NCBI GenBank assembly: GCA_947495985.1 | Contig: CANMBD010000003.1 | Span: 1 to 64,000, forward strand | DNA from: an uncultured Sphingomonadaceae bacterium | GTDB lineage: Bacteria > Pseudomonadota > Alphaproteobacteria > Sphingomonadales > Sphingomonadaceae | Reading direction: 5' to 3' | DNA length: 64,000 nt | In this document: positions 36,518 through 44,883 of the stretch, piece after piece | Layout: the number at the start of each line of letters is the position of its first letter | Position numbering within the stretch: position 1 is the stretch's first letter | The notes under the pieces: generated by a model | What the model saw: only the letters and a program-made list of their open reading frames with translations | Databases searched by the model: none | What the model was told of the DNA's origin: nothing | Program-made: the position numbers and the translations under genes

Positions 36518-37102
36518 ATGACAACTGTTCGGCTGGTGCTCTTTACCCGTTATCCGGTACCGGGATCTGCAAAAACACGTCTGATACCGGCATTGGGTGC
36601 AGACGGGGCGGCCTCAGTACATATGCAGCTGACCGAGAGGACAGTGGAGATACTCAAGCAAACCGGCCAGCAGATTGAAATCCAATATAGCGGCGGCGAC
36701 GCGAATGCCATTGCCAGATGGTTGGGTAGTGACCCGTCCTATGTGCCGCAGGTCGAAGGCGATCTCACCAACCGCCTGTTGGCTGCGATGAACCCTGCGC
36801 CGGTCATATTCTTGGGCTCCGATACACCTGATCTATCCGCCCACCATGTGAATGCGGCTATTAGTGCTCTACAAAAATCCGACGTAGTTATTGGGCCAGC
36901 AGATGACGGCGGCTATTATCTTATTGGTCTGGCAAAGCCCTATCCTTTTCTATTCCAGAATATGCGCTGGAGCACAGAACATGTTATGCCCGATACGCTT
37001 GATCGTTTGAGACAGCATGACATTGGCTTTGAGATACTGGAAACATTGCATGACTGCGACCGGCCTGAGGATCTGGAGCGATGGCCATGGTTGAATCCAT
37101 GA
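36518..37102 (+). CDS. TIGR04282-type arsenosugar biosynthesis glycosyltransferase (DUF2064)
   Basis: 194 residues. The N terminus LVLFTRYPVPGSAKTRLIPALG and the GSDTPDLSAHHV and GPADDGGYYLIGL motifs define the DUF2064 family, described as transferase 1 associated with radical SAM/selenodomain (ArsS-type) clusters. The fold is that of CofC/MobA nucleotidyltransferases. The enzyme may therefore activate a sugar phosphate as a nucleotide sugar rather than transfer the sugar itself; this is inference. The next gene starts within its last 22 bases. Confidence 0.87.
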   Translation: MTTVRLVLFTRYPVPGSAKTRLIPALGADGAASVHMQLTERTVEILKQTGQQIEIQYSGGDANAIARWLGSDPSYVPQVEGDLTNRLLAAMNPAPVIFLGSDTPDLSAHHVNAAISALQKSDVVIGPADDGGYYLIGLAKPYPFLFQNMRWSTEHVMPDTLDRLRQHDIGFEILETLHDCDRPEDLERWPWLNP

Positions 37103-37827
37103 ACCGGGTTACCATTCTGATCCCGATGCTTAATGAAGAGCGCGCATTGCCGAACACTTTGGAGTGTGTTCAATCTCTTGACCCGCCAGCTGACGAGATT
37201 TTGGTTGTGGATGGCGGTAGTTCTGATGCCTCGGTCGCGCTCGCGCAGGCGGCGGGGTTACAGGTGATGGCGGCGCCGAAAAAAGGGCGCGGCGCACAAA
37301 TTAATTTCGGAGTGCGTGAAGCGCAGGGCGAGGTTATCTGCGTGCTCCATGCCGATAGTATCCTGCCAGCGGATGCCGTGGCGGTGATGCGCGCGGCCAT
37401 GGCCGATGGTAAAACTGGTCTGGCCAGCTTCACACCGCGTATTGCCGGGCCGCAGGGAACACGGTGGGGTTCGACGCTGCATAATTGGATAAAGACATGG
37501 TATGCGCCACTCCTCACCCGGCCGCATCTGTTCATTCGCGGCGTGCGGCTGTTATTCGGTGATCATGCGATGTTTTTCAGGCGAGAACAGTTCCTGGTAA
37601 TTGGCGGTTGCGACGAGCGGCTGGTCGTAATGGAAGAAGCCGATCTTTGCATTAAACTGTCCCGCTATGGCAAAATCCGTATGATACCGCGCTGGGTCTG
37701 GACATCGGACAGACGGATTACAGCATGGGGCAGATGGCGAGCCAACTGGATATATCTGAAAGTCGGAATGATGTGGGCTATGGGCGCCCGTGAGCGGCTG
37801 GCCGATGAATATCCAGATATCCGCTAG
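37081..37827 (+). CDS. TIGR04283-type arsenosugar biosynthesis glycosyltransferase (GT2)
   Basis: 248 residues of GT2 type: VTILIPMLNEERALPNTLE, EILVVDGGSSDASV, then KGRGAQINFGVREAQGEVICVLHADS, where HADS stands in the DxD position and KGRGAQ is the hallmark of the TIGR04283 group. It should transfer an activated sugar, in this context the arsenic-containing ribose, to an acceptor. The ATG at 37087 has GGAG eight bases before it and is an alternative start. It overlaps the DUF2064 gene by 22 nt. Confidence 0.88.
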   Translation: MAMVESMNRVTILIPMLNEERALPNTLECVQSLDPPADEILVVDGGSSDASVALAQAAGLQVMAAPKKGRGAQINFGVREAQGEVICVLHADSILPADAVAVMRAAMADGKTGLASFTPRIAGPQGTRWGSTLHNWIKTWYAPLLTRPHLFIRGVRLLFGDHAMFFRREQFLVIGGCDERLVVMEEADLCIKLSRYGKIRMIPRWVWTSDRRITAWGRWRANWIYLKVGMMWAMGARERLADEYPDIR

Positions 37828-37835
37828 TCCGGCGT

Positions 37836-38906
37836 CTATTGGATCACCTTGCTGGATGGTCGTACATCGCGGATGAAGTTGCTTTTGATGCAATGTTCGA
37901 TCATTCTTTCCAAAGCAGCGAGATCAACCGGGGGGCAGGTCCGCCCACTAATCCGGCGGAGGTTTTCGGTCCCGAAATCGGGACAGCGTTGAAAATAGCT
38001 GGCGTAGAACGCAGTAACATGCGTGTATAAACGGCGTTCCAATTCTGGCAGTTCTTGAACACCGAACATCTCTGGAGCCAGGAATTTAGGCGAATCCAGC
38101 TGGTCAAACAGGCCTATCGCTTCCGCAAGCATGGTGGGAGAGATAGCAGCGCCTGACGTAAGGTGAATGATCTTTCCCTCCGCCTTGTCCCAATGGCTGA
38201 CAATGTCGGTCAGCCCCCCCACAACATGATCGATGGGAACAAAATCGAGCGTCGCTTCGGGCGCTGCAGGCAGCCGCGTAATGTGACCTTCGGCGATCAG
38301 CCGGAATAACTGATAAAAGCTGTCAAAGCGATAAAAGCTGCCGTTGTCATGCGCGCCGACAACAATGCTGGGCCGGGCAATTACAGCGCGGCTTCCGGCA
38401 GCGAGCACCAAAGCCTCTCCTGCGGCCTTTGATCGTTCATAACCATTGGCGAAACTCTGATCAGCTGCACATGGCGCTTCGGCAATCCGTCCGTCTTTCA
38501 GGCCGCAAACATAGGCTGTGCTTATATGGAGGAACCGGGCGTTCGGCAAAGTCTCCAGAGCATTGAAGACACCGCCAACATTGACGTTTTGATACACTGC
38601 TTCGCTGGCATTGAAATCTGTCGTCGCAGCACAATGAATGACCAGATCAATCTGACGCTCGAGCAACGCAACAGTGGCCTCATCCAGACCAAGGCACCGC
38701 AACGTCACATCTCCGGTCAGTTTAGACACACAGCCGGCTTCAGGCATGACATCTGCAAAATCACCAGCTGACAGCAACCGCCCGTCATTTGCATATATGT
38801 CACGGGTTTTCCGGACCAGCGCGACGACCGCATGGCCAGCAGCAACCAACCGCGCAGTAAGCTCACCGCCGATAGTTCCTGTTGCACCTGTGAGCAGTAT
38901 ATTCAC
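37836..38906 (-). CDS. Extended SDR / NAD-dependent epimerase-like protein (male-sterility type)
   Basis: About 356 residues. The Rossmann motif TGATGTIGGELTARL (about 6-20) is followed by LVIHCAATTDFNASEAVYQNVNVGG and FLHISTAYVCGLKDG, with the active-site YxxxK in YERSKAAGEAL (about 177-187). It resembles thioester-reductase/male-sterility NAD-binding proteins. GTG at 38906 is 4 nt after the ArsM stop; the long upstream open frame is only the shadow of that gene. It could reduce or epimerise a sugar or acyl intermediate in the arsenic pathway; the substrate is unknown. Confidence 0.83.
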   Translation of the reverse strand: MNILLTGATGTIGGELTARLVAAGHAVVALVRKTRDIYANDGRLLSAGDFADVMPEAGCVSKLTGDVTLRCLGLDEATVALLERQIDLVIHCAATTDFNASEAVYQNVNVGGVFNALETLPNARFLHISTAYVCGLKDGRIAEAPCAADQSFANGYERSKAAGEALVLAAGSRAVIARPSIVVGAHDNGSFYRFDSFYQLFRLIAEGHITRLPAAPEATLDFVPIDHVVGGLTDIVSHWDKAEGKIIHLTSGAAISPTMLAEAIGLFDQLDSPKFLAPEMFGVQELPELERRLYTHVTAFYASYFQRCPDFGTENLRRISGRTCPPVDLAALERMIEHCIKSNFIRDVRPSSKVIQ

Positions 38907-38910
38907 GGTT

Positions 38911-39966
38911 TCAGCAGCAGGACGCTGGCTCGGCTTCTGCACCGCTGGTATCGGATGTATAGGGCATATCGCTGCCACACCCTTCAAACACACCATAGTG
39001 GCGAGAAAAATCACCGATGAAATCGAAATAAGGCGCGAAGCGTGTGTCCGCCAGCATACGCCATGAATTGCCGCAAATGGGGAATACCCGGCCAACCTCG
39101 ATAGCGTGCCCCTTATCGAGCTCGAACAGGCGTTCCTGTCCTTCGACACCGCCTTTGTAAATAACGGCCTGACCGTAGTCTTCGCACTCGGGCTCCAACT
39201 CCTCCAGTTTGAAAAGCCGATAGGTTGCCGAGTAGAAATTGATGCCATCCAGCATCTTGGCGATATTCGCATCACCAATGCCTAGAGGACGATCCTTTAC
39301 CAGACGCGGGTCGTCGAAGCCGGCGCTCTTCGCCTGCTCCATGAAATCGCCCCAATAAAGCGCACCGGAAAGGCATTCGCCGTGAAGGACCGGATCGTCC
39401 AACAAATGCGTCGGTACGCGGCGGTCGGCATAGACATCGGAAAAATACAGCTCACCGCCCGGTTTCAACAAATTAAAAGCCGCTCGAAAAACCGCAGCTT
39501 TGTCCGCCACCAGATTGATGACACAGTTTGAGGCGATGATATCGAAACTGTTCGGTTCCAGTTCCAGTTCGTCAAGCTTTTCAATATCACCCTCGATAAA
39601 GCGGACATTGCTTTTTGCATAGCCAAAGCGTTGCCGGTGCCATTCGATATGCCGATTGGCGACTTCAAGCTGTGCGGGCGTGGCATCGACACCCACAACG
39701 GCGCCGTCTTCTCCGACAAGTTGCGCCAGCAGATAGGCATCTTGCCCGGATCCGGAACCCAGATCGAGTATACGCGCGCCATCAATCAATTGCGGCGTTA
39801 CAAGGCCGCAACCATAATAACGGGCCTTCACTTCTTCATGCACGTTATCCAATGCCGCTCTGACGCGGGCATCCGGCGCATCGGCCATGGTGCAAGCATC
39901 GGTCAGCAGATCAGATGATCCGGCAAGGATTTCCCCATAATATTTCTGGCTATTTTCAAGATTCAT
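38911..39966 (-). CDS. arsM: Arsenite S-adenosylmethionine methyltransferase
   Basis: 351 residues. SAM motif ILDLGSGSGQDAYLLA is at about 66-81. Four cysteines match the ArsM pattern: C25 (TDACTM), C53 (YYGCGL), C148 (SNCVINL) and C198 (HGECLSG). Their spacing of 28, 95 and 50 is almost that of the algal enzyme (C44, C72, C174, C224). The protein ends in CC. It methylates As(III) stepwise, probably to dimethylarsenite. ATG 39966 follows GGAG; a TTG at 39981 is unlikely. The divergent radical SAM gene and the adjacent glycosyltransferases suggest arsenosugar synthesis rather than mere volatilisation. Confidence 0.93.
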   Translation of the reverse strand: MNLENSQKYYGEILAGSSDLLTDACTMADAPDARVRAALDNVHEEVKARYYGCGLVTPQLIDGARILDLGSGSGQDAYLLAQLVGEDGAVVGVDATPAQLEVANRHIEWHRQRFGYAKSNVRFIEGDIEKLDELELEPNSFDIIASNCVINLVADKAAVFRAAFNLLKPGGELYFSDVYADRRVPTHLLDDPVLHGECLSGALYWGDFMEQAKSAGFDDPRLVKDRPLGIGDANIAKMLDGINFYSATYRLFKLEELEPECEDYGQAVIYKGGVEGQERLFELDKGHAIEVGRVFPICGNSWRMLADTRFAPYFDFIGDFSRHYGVFEGCGSDMPYTSDTSGAEAEPASCC

Positions 39967-40016
39967 TCCGTGGCTCCGCAATTTTACACCACTGGTTCGG
40001 GAAAAATAGCCAAGGG

Positions 40017-40044
40017 GTTACAGTTACATGCCACTGCATGTAAC
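40017..40044. promoter_or_regulatory. Perfect palindrome between arsM and the radical SAM gene
   Basis: GTTACATGC (40023-40031) and GCATGTAAC (40036-40044) are perfect 9-bp inverted repeats separated by CACT, with an additional GTTACA immediately to the left (40017-40022). It lies in the 108-bp divergent promoter region of the arsenic genes and is a strong candidate operator. No ArsR-type gene is in the window, so the regulator is unknown. Confidence 0.7.
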
Positions 40045-40074
40045 GAATGGCCTACATGTCGCGAATAGGACTAT

Positions 40075-41034
40075 ATGTCAGAGACTTCTCCATTTTCCGT
40101 TATCAATGCACCGCCACTTGATCCGAGAAAATTCCTTGATCAGGATCTAACCGCCAAGGGCGAAACGCGCGCGCGCGTCGCCATGACCGGTCTTCATACT
40201 TTGTGGATCAACACCGGCACCTTGTGCAATCTGGCGTGCAAAAACTGCTATATTGAAAGTTCTCCGACCAATGACGCGTTGGTCTATATCACGCTGGCCG
40301 AGGTCGAGGCCTTTCTGGATGAGATTGTGGCGGAGAACCTGTCGACACGGGAAATCGCGTTTACCGGCGGTGAGCCGTTTATGAACAAGGATATGATGGG
40401 GATATTGCGCCTGTGCCTGTCGCGCGGATTTGAGGTGTTGGTGCTGACCAATGCCATGCGGCCCATGCGACGCTTTGAAAGCGACTTGTTGGCATTGGAA
40501 GGCCGCAACCGCCTGACGTTCCGCGTCAGCCTCGATCATTTCACCAAGGCCATTCATGAGGCAGAGCGTGGACCCAATAGCTGGGAAAAGGCGTTGGACG
40601 GAATTGATTGGCTTTCGACCAACGGATTCAACATCTCGATTGCCGGACGGCATTTGACCGGAGAAAACGAGACCCGGGCACGTGCCGGATATGGCGCGTT
40701 ATTTGCCGATCGAAACTGGGCCATCGAAGTGGATGACCCCTCGCAATTGATGCTGTTTCCCGAAATGGATGCGCAGGCCGATATCGCCGAAATTACGGAC
40801 GCTTGCTGGAGCATCCTGAATGTCGATCCGGCCAGTATCATGTGCGCGTCCAGCCGCATGGTTGTTAAACGCAAGGGGGAAGCCGCCCCCCGCGTTGCTG
40901 CTTGCACGTTGCTACCCTATGATCCACAATTTGATATGGGTGGAACGTTGAAAGAAGCCAGCCAAAGCGTAGCACTGAACCATCCGCATTGCGCGCGGTT
41001 TTGCGTTCTGGGCGGTGCCAGTTGTTCGGCTTAA
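40075..41034 (+). CDS. Radical SAM enzyme, candidate arsenic 5'-deoxyadenosyl transferase
   Basis: 319 residues. The [4Fe-4S]-SAM motif is C51-NLA-C55-KN-C58 followed by YIESSPT. FTGGEPFMNKDM is the usual GGEP SAM-binding motif. The C terminus is Cys-rich (LNHPHCARFCVLGGASCSA), a probable second metal or substrate site. Sequence style differs from classical ArsS (TIGR04167), which has a His in CxxxCxxCH and a different C-terminal domain. Divergent pairing with arsM and nearby TIGR04282/04283 transferases suggest it attaches the 5'-deoxyadenosyl group of SAM to dimethylarsenite. That role is inferred, not seen. Confidence 0.85.
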   Translation: MSETSPFSVINAPPLDPRKFLDQDLTAKGETRARVAMTGLHTLWINTGTLCNLACKNCYIESSPTNDALVYITLAEVEAFLDEIVAENLSTREIAFTGGEPFMNKDMMGILRLCLSRGFEVLVLTNAMRPMRRFESDLLALEGRNRLTFRVSLDHFTKAIHEAERGPNSWEKALDGIDWLSTNGFNISIAGRHLTGENETRARAGYGALFADRNWAIEVDDPSQLMLFPEMDAQADIAEITDACWSILNVDPASIMCASSRMVVKRKGEAAPRVAACTLLPYDPQFDMGGTLKEASQSVALNHPHCARFCVLGGASCSA

Positions 41035-41900
41035 ACCCCTAAAGCCCGTCCGGCCACGGCATCCAGTTTCGCCTTTAATACGGGATCCTGGACCGAAGGG
41101 TCGGTAATCAATGCATAGTCGAGCCCCGTGTCAATCGGACTTGCCTCTCGTTTCTCTGGCAATGATCTCACCAAATGTTCAACAAGCGCGCGGCCTCTTG
41201 CTGCATTGTCGCCCAGCTGAGCAATAATGGCCTCCACTTCGACGGGGGCTTCATTTTCGCGCCAGCAGTCATAATCGGTGACCATGCCGATCAACGCATA
41301 AGGAAGCTCCGCCTCCCGCGCCAATTTCGCCTCCGGCATTGCAGTCATGCCAATGATGTCAGCACCCCAGCCGCGATACATATGGCTTTCGGCGCGGGTC
41401 GAAAATTGCGGTCCCTCCATCGCAAGATAGGTGCCGCCATCCTGTACGGTTGCCCCGGCCTTTCGCGCAGCATTAGCGGCATATGAAGATAGCCGCGGAC
41501 AGACGGGGTCAGCCATTGATACATGAGCAACAAGGCCGTCACCAAAGAAGCTTTTCTGCCGAGCGAACGTGCGGTCAATAAACTGATCTACCACCGCAAA
41601 ATGTCCTGGAGCCAAATCTTCGGCGAGTGAACCAACCGCCGAAATGGAAACAAGATCCGTCACACCCACTCGTTTCATGGCATCGATATTGGCCCGAAAA
41701 TTCAACTGACTCGGTCCAAGACGGTGTCCGCGCCCATGACGTGGTAAAAATACGCATTTTACGCCGGCAATTTGCCCGGTCAGCAGTTCGTCGGACGGCG
41801 CTCCCCAAGGTGTTTCAACCGATATCCAACGGGCATCCTCCAGAGCATCCAGCTGATACAACCCTGATCCGCCGATAATGCCCAATGTCCATTCACTCAT
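41031..41900 (-). CDS. mtnP: S-methyl-5'-thioadenosine phosphorylase family protein
   Basis: 289 residues of the MTAP/PNP family: GIIGGSGLYQL at the N terminus, FLPRHGRGHRLGPSQLNFRAN (phosphate- and ribose-binding), MEGPQFSTRAESHMYRGWGADIIGMTAMPEAKLAREAELPYA and VTDYDCW (adenine-site Asp). All are diagnostic of MTA phosphorylases. The normal job is to cleave MTA to adenine and methylthioribose-1-phosphate. Here, convergent with the radical SAM gene by a TTAA stop overlap, it may cleave the analogous 5'-dimethylarsinoyl-5'-deoxyadenosine. No other methionine-salvage gene is nearby, which supports a special role. Confidence 0.9.
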   Translation of the reverse strand: MSEWTLGIIGGSGLYQLDALEDARWISVETPWGAPSDELLTGQIAGVKCVFLPRHGRGHRLGPSQLNFRANIDAMKRVGVTDLVSISAVGSLAEDLAPGHFAVVDQFIDRTFARQKSFFGDGLVAHVSMADPVCPRLSSYAANAARKAGATVQDGGTYLAMEGPQFSTRAESHMYRGWGADIIGMTAMPEAKLAREAELPYALIGMVTDYDCWRENEAPVEVEAIIAQLGDNAARGRALVEHLVRSLPEKREASPIDTGLDYALITDPSVQDPVLKAKLDAVAGRALGV

Positions 41901-41955
41901 AGTTGAAGCTCCGCCCCGATTGAAATGTTGTTAGCCGGATATGACCGGAGGTTTC

Positions 41956-43041
41956 CTATGCTGCAAGTGTCATTACGATCCACGCGATCGCACCTGCCAA
42001 CGGTAATGTGCCAACCCATGAAAGCAGGATGGTTCGCACGGTTGAACCGGATAATGTCTGCGCACCTGCACCTACGCCGGTAATGGCACCCACGCTCACG
42101 TGGGTGGTGGATACAGGTAAGCTCTTAAAGCTTGCAGCAAGGACGAGCGCAGCTGTCGTCAGATTGGCCGTCAATCCCTGTGTTGGGGTCAGAGTAGTGA
42201 TTTTCTGGCTCATCGTTTCGGCAACGCGGCGTGACAACAATAAACCGCCCAAGGCCACGGCAATGGCAATCGCAATCAATGATAAATTTGTGTTGCCAAC
42301 ATTCACCACCACCATCAAGCCAGCGAGCTTTGGCGTGTCGTTGACCGAGCGGGCAAAGCAGATCGTTGCAGCTGAGGCGATATGGGCAGAATTGAGTGTT
42401 CTGCTGACCGAAGCGCGAGCGGCTTCAGACCCGTGAACGGCGCATGCTTCATCCGTGTCAATGATAACAGCGGGTATAGCCAGGGCGCGTTTCATTGTGC
42501 CGTCAACGGTTGCTCGCGGTGCTGTTTTCACCACACAAATACAGTCCTTATTGACGTTTCTCTCTGGCAAAAATCTGTAAACCAAATAACCGATAAAAGC
42601 TGAAACAAACGGGCTGACCAGCAAAGGCAGAATGAATGCCGATCCCAAATTCCCAACGTTCACCGCGCCTGCGCTGCTCGCAAGTCCGGCCCCAATCAGA
42701 CCCCCAACCAGCGCATGGGTCGTTGAAATCGGTAGCCCCACCCGTGTCGCAATCATCACCGCCGCAGCCGCGCCGCTCGCTACCGCAAGCGCAAAGGAAG
42801 GCAAGGCGACAATTTCATCCGGGACCAGACCCTTGCCCGAAAATTGTTTTACCAGACCATGGGCAAGCAATATAGAAAGCAGGCTACCAGCCAGCGCCGC
42901 AAGTGTGGCGATTATCAACGCCTTGCGATAATCCAGCGTCGCCGAACCCCATACTGTCGCGAAACCTTTGAAATTATCATTTGCGCCATTTGCGAAGGCA
43001 AGGAACAGTGCTGCGACTATGACCAATGTTATTATCATCAT
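41956..43041 (-). CDS. PiT family inorganic phosphate (arsenate) transporter
   Basis: 361 residues, about ten TM segments in two repeats. Both family signatures are visible: GANDNFKGFATVWGSATL at the N terminus and a second, altered one (NDTPKLAGL). ISTTHALVGGLIGAG and VSTTHVSVGAITGVG are the paired loop motifs. It moves phosphate with cations and may also pass arsenate. A PiT permease inside an arsenic cluster is a repeated theme. It is preceded by a GTTACATA motif at 43087-43094. Confidence 0.88.
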   Translation of the reverse strand: MMIITLVIVAALFLAFANGANDNFKGFATVWGSATLDYRKALIIATLAALAGSLLSILLAHGLVKQFSGKGLVPDEIVALPSFALAVASGAAAAVMIATRVGLPISTTHALVGGLIGAGLASSAGAVNVGNLGSAFILPLLVSPFVSAFIGYLVYRFLPERNVNKDCICVVKTAPRATVDGTMKRALAIPAVIIDTDEACAVHGSEAARASVSRTLNSAHIASAATICFARSVNDTPKLAGLMVVVNVGNTNLSLIAIAIAVALGGLLLSRRVAETMSQKITTLTPTQGLTANLTTAALVLAASFKSLPVSTTHVSVGAITGVGAGAQTLSGSTVRTILLSWVGTLPLAGAIAWIVMTLAA

Positions 43042-43110
43042 CTACCCTTTGTCTGTTGGCAAAGGTTCGGTCCGGTAGAAGAGTTAGTTACATACCGCCG
43101 GTTTCAAACA

Positions 43111-43659
43111 CTAATATCGGGTGTTTTTCTGGTCTTTGACCAGATGGCCCCAAACCGGGCTATAGGGATGCACATATGGAGTTGATTTAGTTCCGCTGGT
43201 GTAAAGCGGGCGGCTTTCATTGTGCCATTTGAAAATCCCGCCCTCCAGATTATAGGCCGCTTTTGCACCCGAAGACATCAAAGCATCTTGCACCCGATTG
43301 GCCAAATCAGATGAGCGCTGCCCAACCGAACAATAGAATATCGCGGTCTTTCCTCTGGAGAGATCAGCAAATTTCTCGATGAACTCTTGTGTCGACATCC
43401 CTGGGTCGACCCGAAAGGCGCCCTTCAAACGGCTGACAGAAAATTCCGAAGCCTCCCGCACATCAAACAGCACGGTGCTCTCCTGGTTCAGGGCTGATAG
43501 GCTATCGCCATCGATATGACTCACCTCAACGAATTCGCTTTCTATTCCATTATGAACTTTGGCTAGACCGCCATCATCATCAGCGAATAGCAGATAACCG
43601 GCCGCAGCTAACGAACCGCACAGCACAAACGCGATTGCACCTTTGGCTTTCCACTTCAT
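43111..43659 (-). CDS. Membrane-anchored periplasmic rhodanese-like protein
   Basis: 182 residues. One N-terminal TM or uncleaved signal (AIAFVLCGSLAAAGYLLF, about 8-25) is followed by a rhodanese domain with LFDVREASEFSVSRLKGA (about 64-81) and the active-site loop C110-SVGQRS. The catalytic cysteine is present, so sulfur transfer is possible. In an arsenic-sugar cluster it might supply sulfur for thio-arsenicals; this is speculative. A gap of only 9 nt separates it from the upstream hydroxylase gene, so the two are in one operon. Confidence 0.85.
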   Translation of the reverse strand: MKWKAKGAIAFVLCGSLAAAGYLLFADDDGGLAKVHNGIESEFVEVSHIDGDSLSALNQESTVLFDVREASEFSVSRLKGAFRVDPGMSTQEFIEKFADLSRGKTAIFYCSVGQRSSDLANRVQDALMSSGAKAAYNLEGGIFKWHNESRPLYTSGTKSTPYVHPYSPVWGHLVKDQKNTRY

Positions 43660-43668
43660 TCCGCGTTC

Positions 43669-44613
43669 CTAACCTTTGGGTCCAAAAGGGCGCAAGATAT
43701 AGTCGCGTAGCGACGCAACTGGCGGATATCCATCAATGCCGGTCTTCGGAAACTCTCCATCCTTCGGCATATATTGCGTACCAAATATACGGTCAAAAAA
43801 AGAAAAGAAGGATGCATAATTTTTGCCGATATGACGGACATCGCGTGTGTGATGGTGATGATGGTAGACATTGTCGGCAACGATATGGCGAAATGGAGCA
43901 GGAAATGACAGCGCCGGGGCATCAGAATGCATGTAGTAATTGGATATGAGATAAAATGTCGTTACCAGCATGATATGTTGCTGTGGAGCGTCAATCAAAA
44001 GTACCAGCGGCGTCGTAATCAGCAATATGTAGATTACATCCTGCCCGAAATGGGAATAACTGCGTGCCGCATTTAGATGTTCGATTTGATGATGGATCGC
44101 GTGAAAGCGCCATAGGAAGTCAAAGTGATGCAGCGCACGATGCAGCCAATATTCCATCAGGCCCAGCAACAGCAGGTAAATCAGAGGAAAGACGACAAGC
44201 ACTGGGCCTAGATCATCGGCGGCAAATAATGGTTCCACGCCCAATGACCGAAGCAGGCTAAATTCTGCCGCTTGAACCAATATAGAAATCGCTAGCGCCA
44301 CCACGCTATAGATCATGCCATCGCGATATCGGGTCCGAAAATCGGAAAAGCGTAGTTGCCGCCATTCGATGACGACAAAAAGCCCGGCCACCGCCAAAAA
44401 AGTGAATATCCCATTGGCCAGAGCTACAAATATATCGGCAGCTACCGGTCCGATTTCGATATCCTGCAAGAAAAACCCTAGTCGATATTGCATCCATCCA
44501 GCTGCGTAGAGCAACGATTCCGCAACGATCAACAAAACCGCAAAAGTCAGAATGAAATTCCCATAGCCTATTGGCTTCGACTGCTTGCTTGCAATGTTGG
44601 GATTGTTCACCAT
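43669..44613 (-). CDS. Sterol desaturase/fatty acid hydroxylase family membrane protein
   Basis: About 314 residues. Membrane segments lie at about 20-40, 50-75, 90-112 and 150-160, and the di-iron histidine clusters follow: HRALHH (about 162-167), HAIHHQIEH (about 174-182) and DNVYHHHHH (about 253-261), with a further His in RHIGKNY. The enzyme hydroxylates or desaturates a lipid or alkyl chain in the membrane. Its place beside the arsenic genes suggests a lipid acceptor or arsenolipid tailoring. ATG at 44613 is used in place of GTG at 44616. Confidence 0.85.
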   Translation of the reverse strand: MVNNPNIASKQSKPIGYGNFILTFAVLLIVAESLLYAAGWMQYRLGFFLQDIEIGPVAADIFVALANGIFTFLAVAGLFVVIEWRQLRFSDFRTRYRDGMIYSVVALAISILVQAAEFSLLRSLGVEPLFAADDLGPVLVVFPLIYLLLLGLMEYWLHRALHHFDFLWRFHAIHHQIEHLNAARSYSHFGQDVIYILLITTPLVLLIDAPQQHIMLVTTFYLISNYYMHSDAPALSFPAPFRHIVADNVYHHHHHTRDVRHIGKNYASFFSFFDRIFGTQYMPKDGEFPKTGIDGYPPVASLRDYILRPFGPKG

Positions 44614-44883
44614 CACGACACTATCGTTCTGCTTTGGAATTGGGACTATAAAACAGGTATTCGATCGAAAGCCTTGCGACGTTACAAGGAAGGCAGTTTT
44701 GATTGGCCGTCCAACTTGTTTTGTTTTCTCTTATCAGCAACATCTTTTCGCTCGCTTTTGATGATTGAAAAAATCATCAAGGACAACCTAGGGCGATTGG
44801 CATACGTGGAATCAACTGATACCCGACGTCCGCTTTTGCGCTCAAAGTGGATATTGGATAGTCAATACAGGACGCTCTATCCA

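Noticed and set aside
38907..39278. N-terminal extension of the extended-SDR gene
   Set aside because: The Rossmann fold starts at the GTG at 38906; the upstream frame is the shadow of the arsM gene.
40017..40028. PhoB box because of TGTAAC repeats near a phosphate permease
   Set aside because: PhoB boxes have 11-bp spaced TGTCA-type repeats; here the repeats are 6 bp apart or form an inverted repeat.
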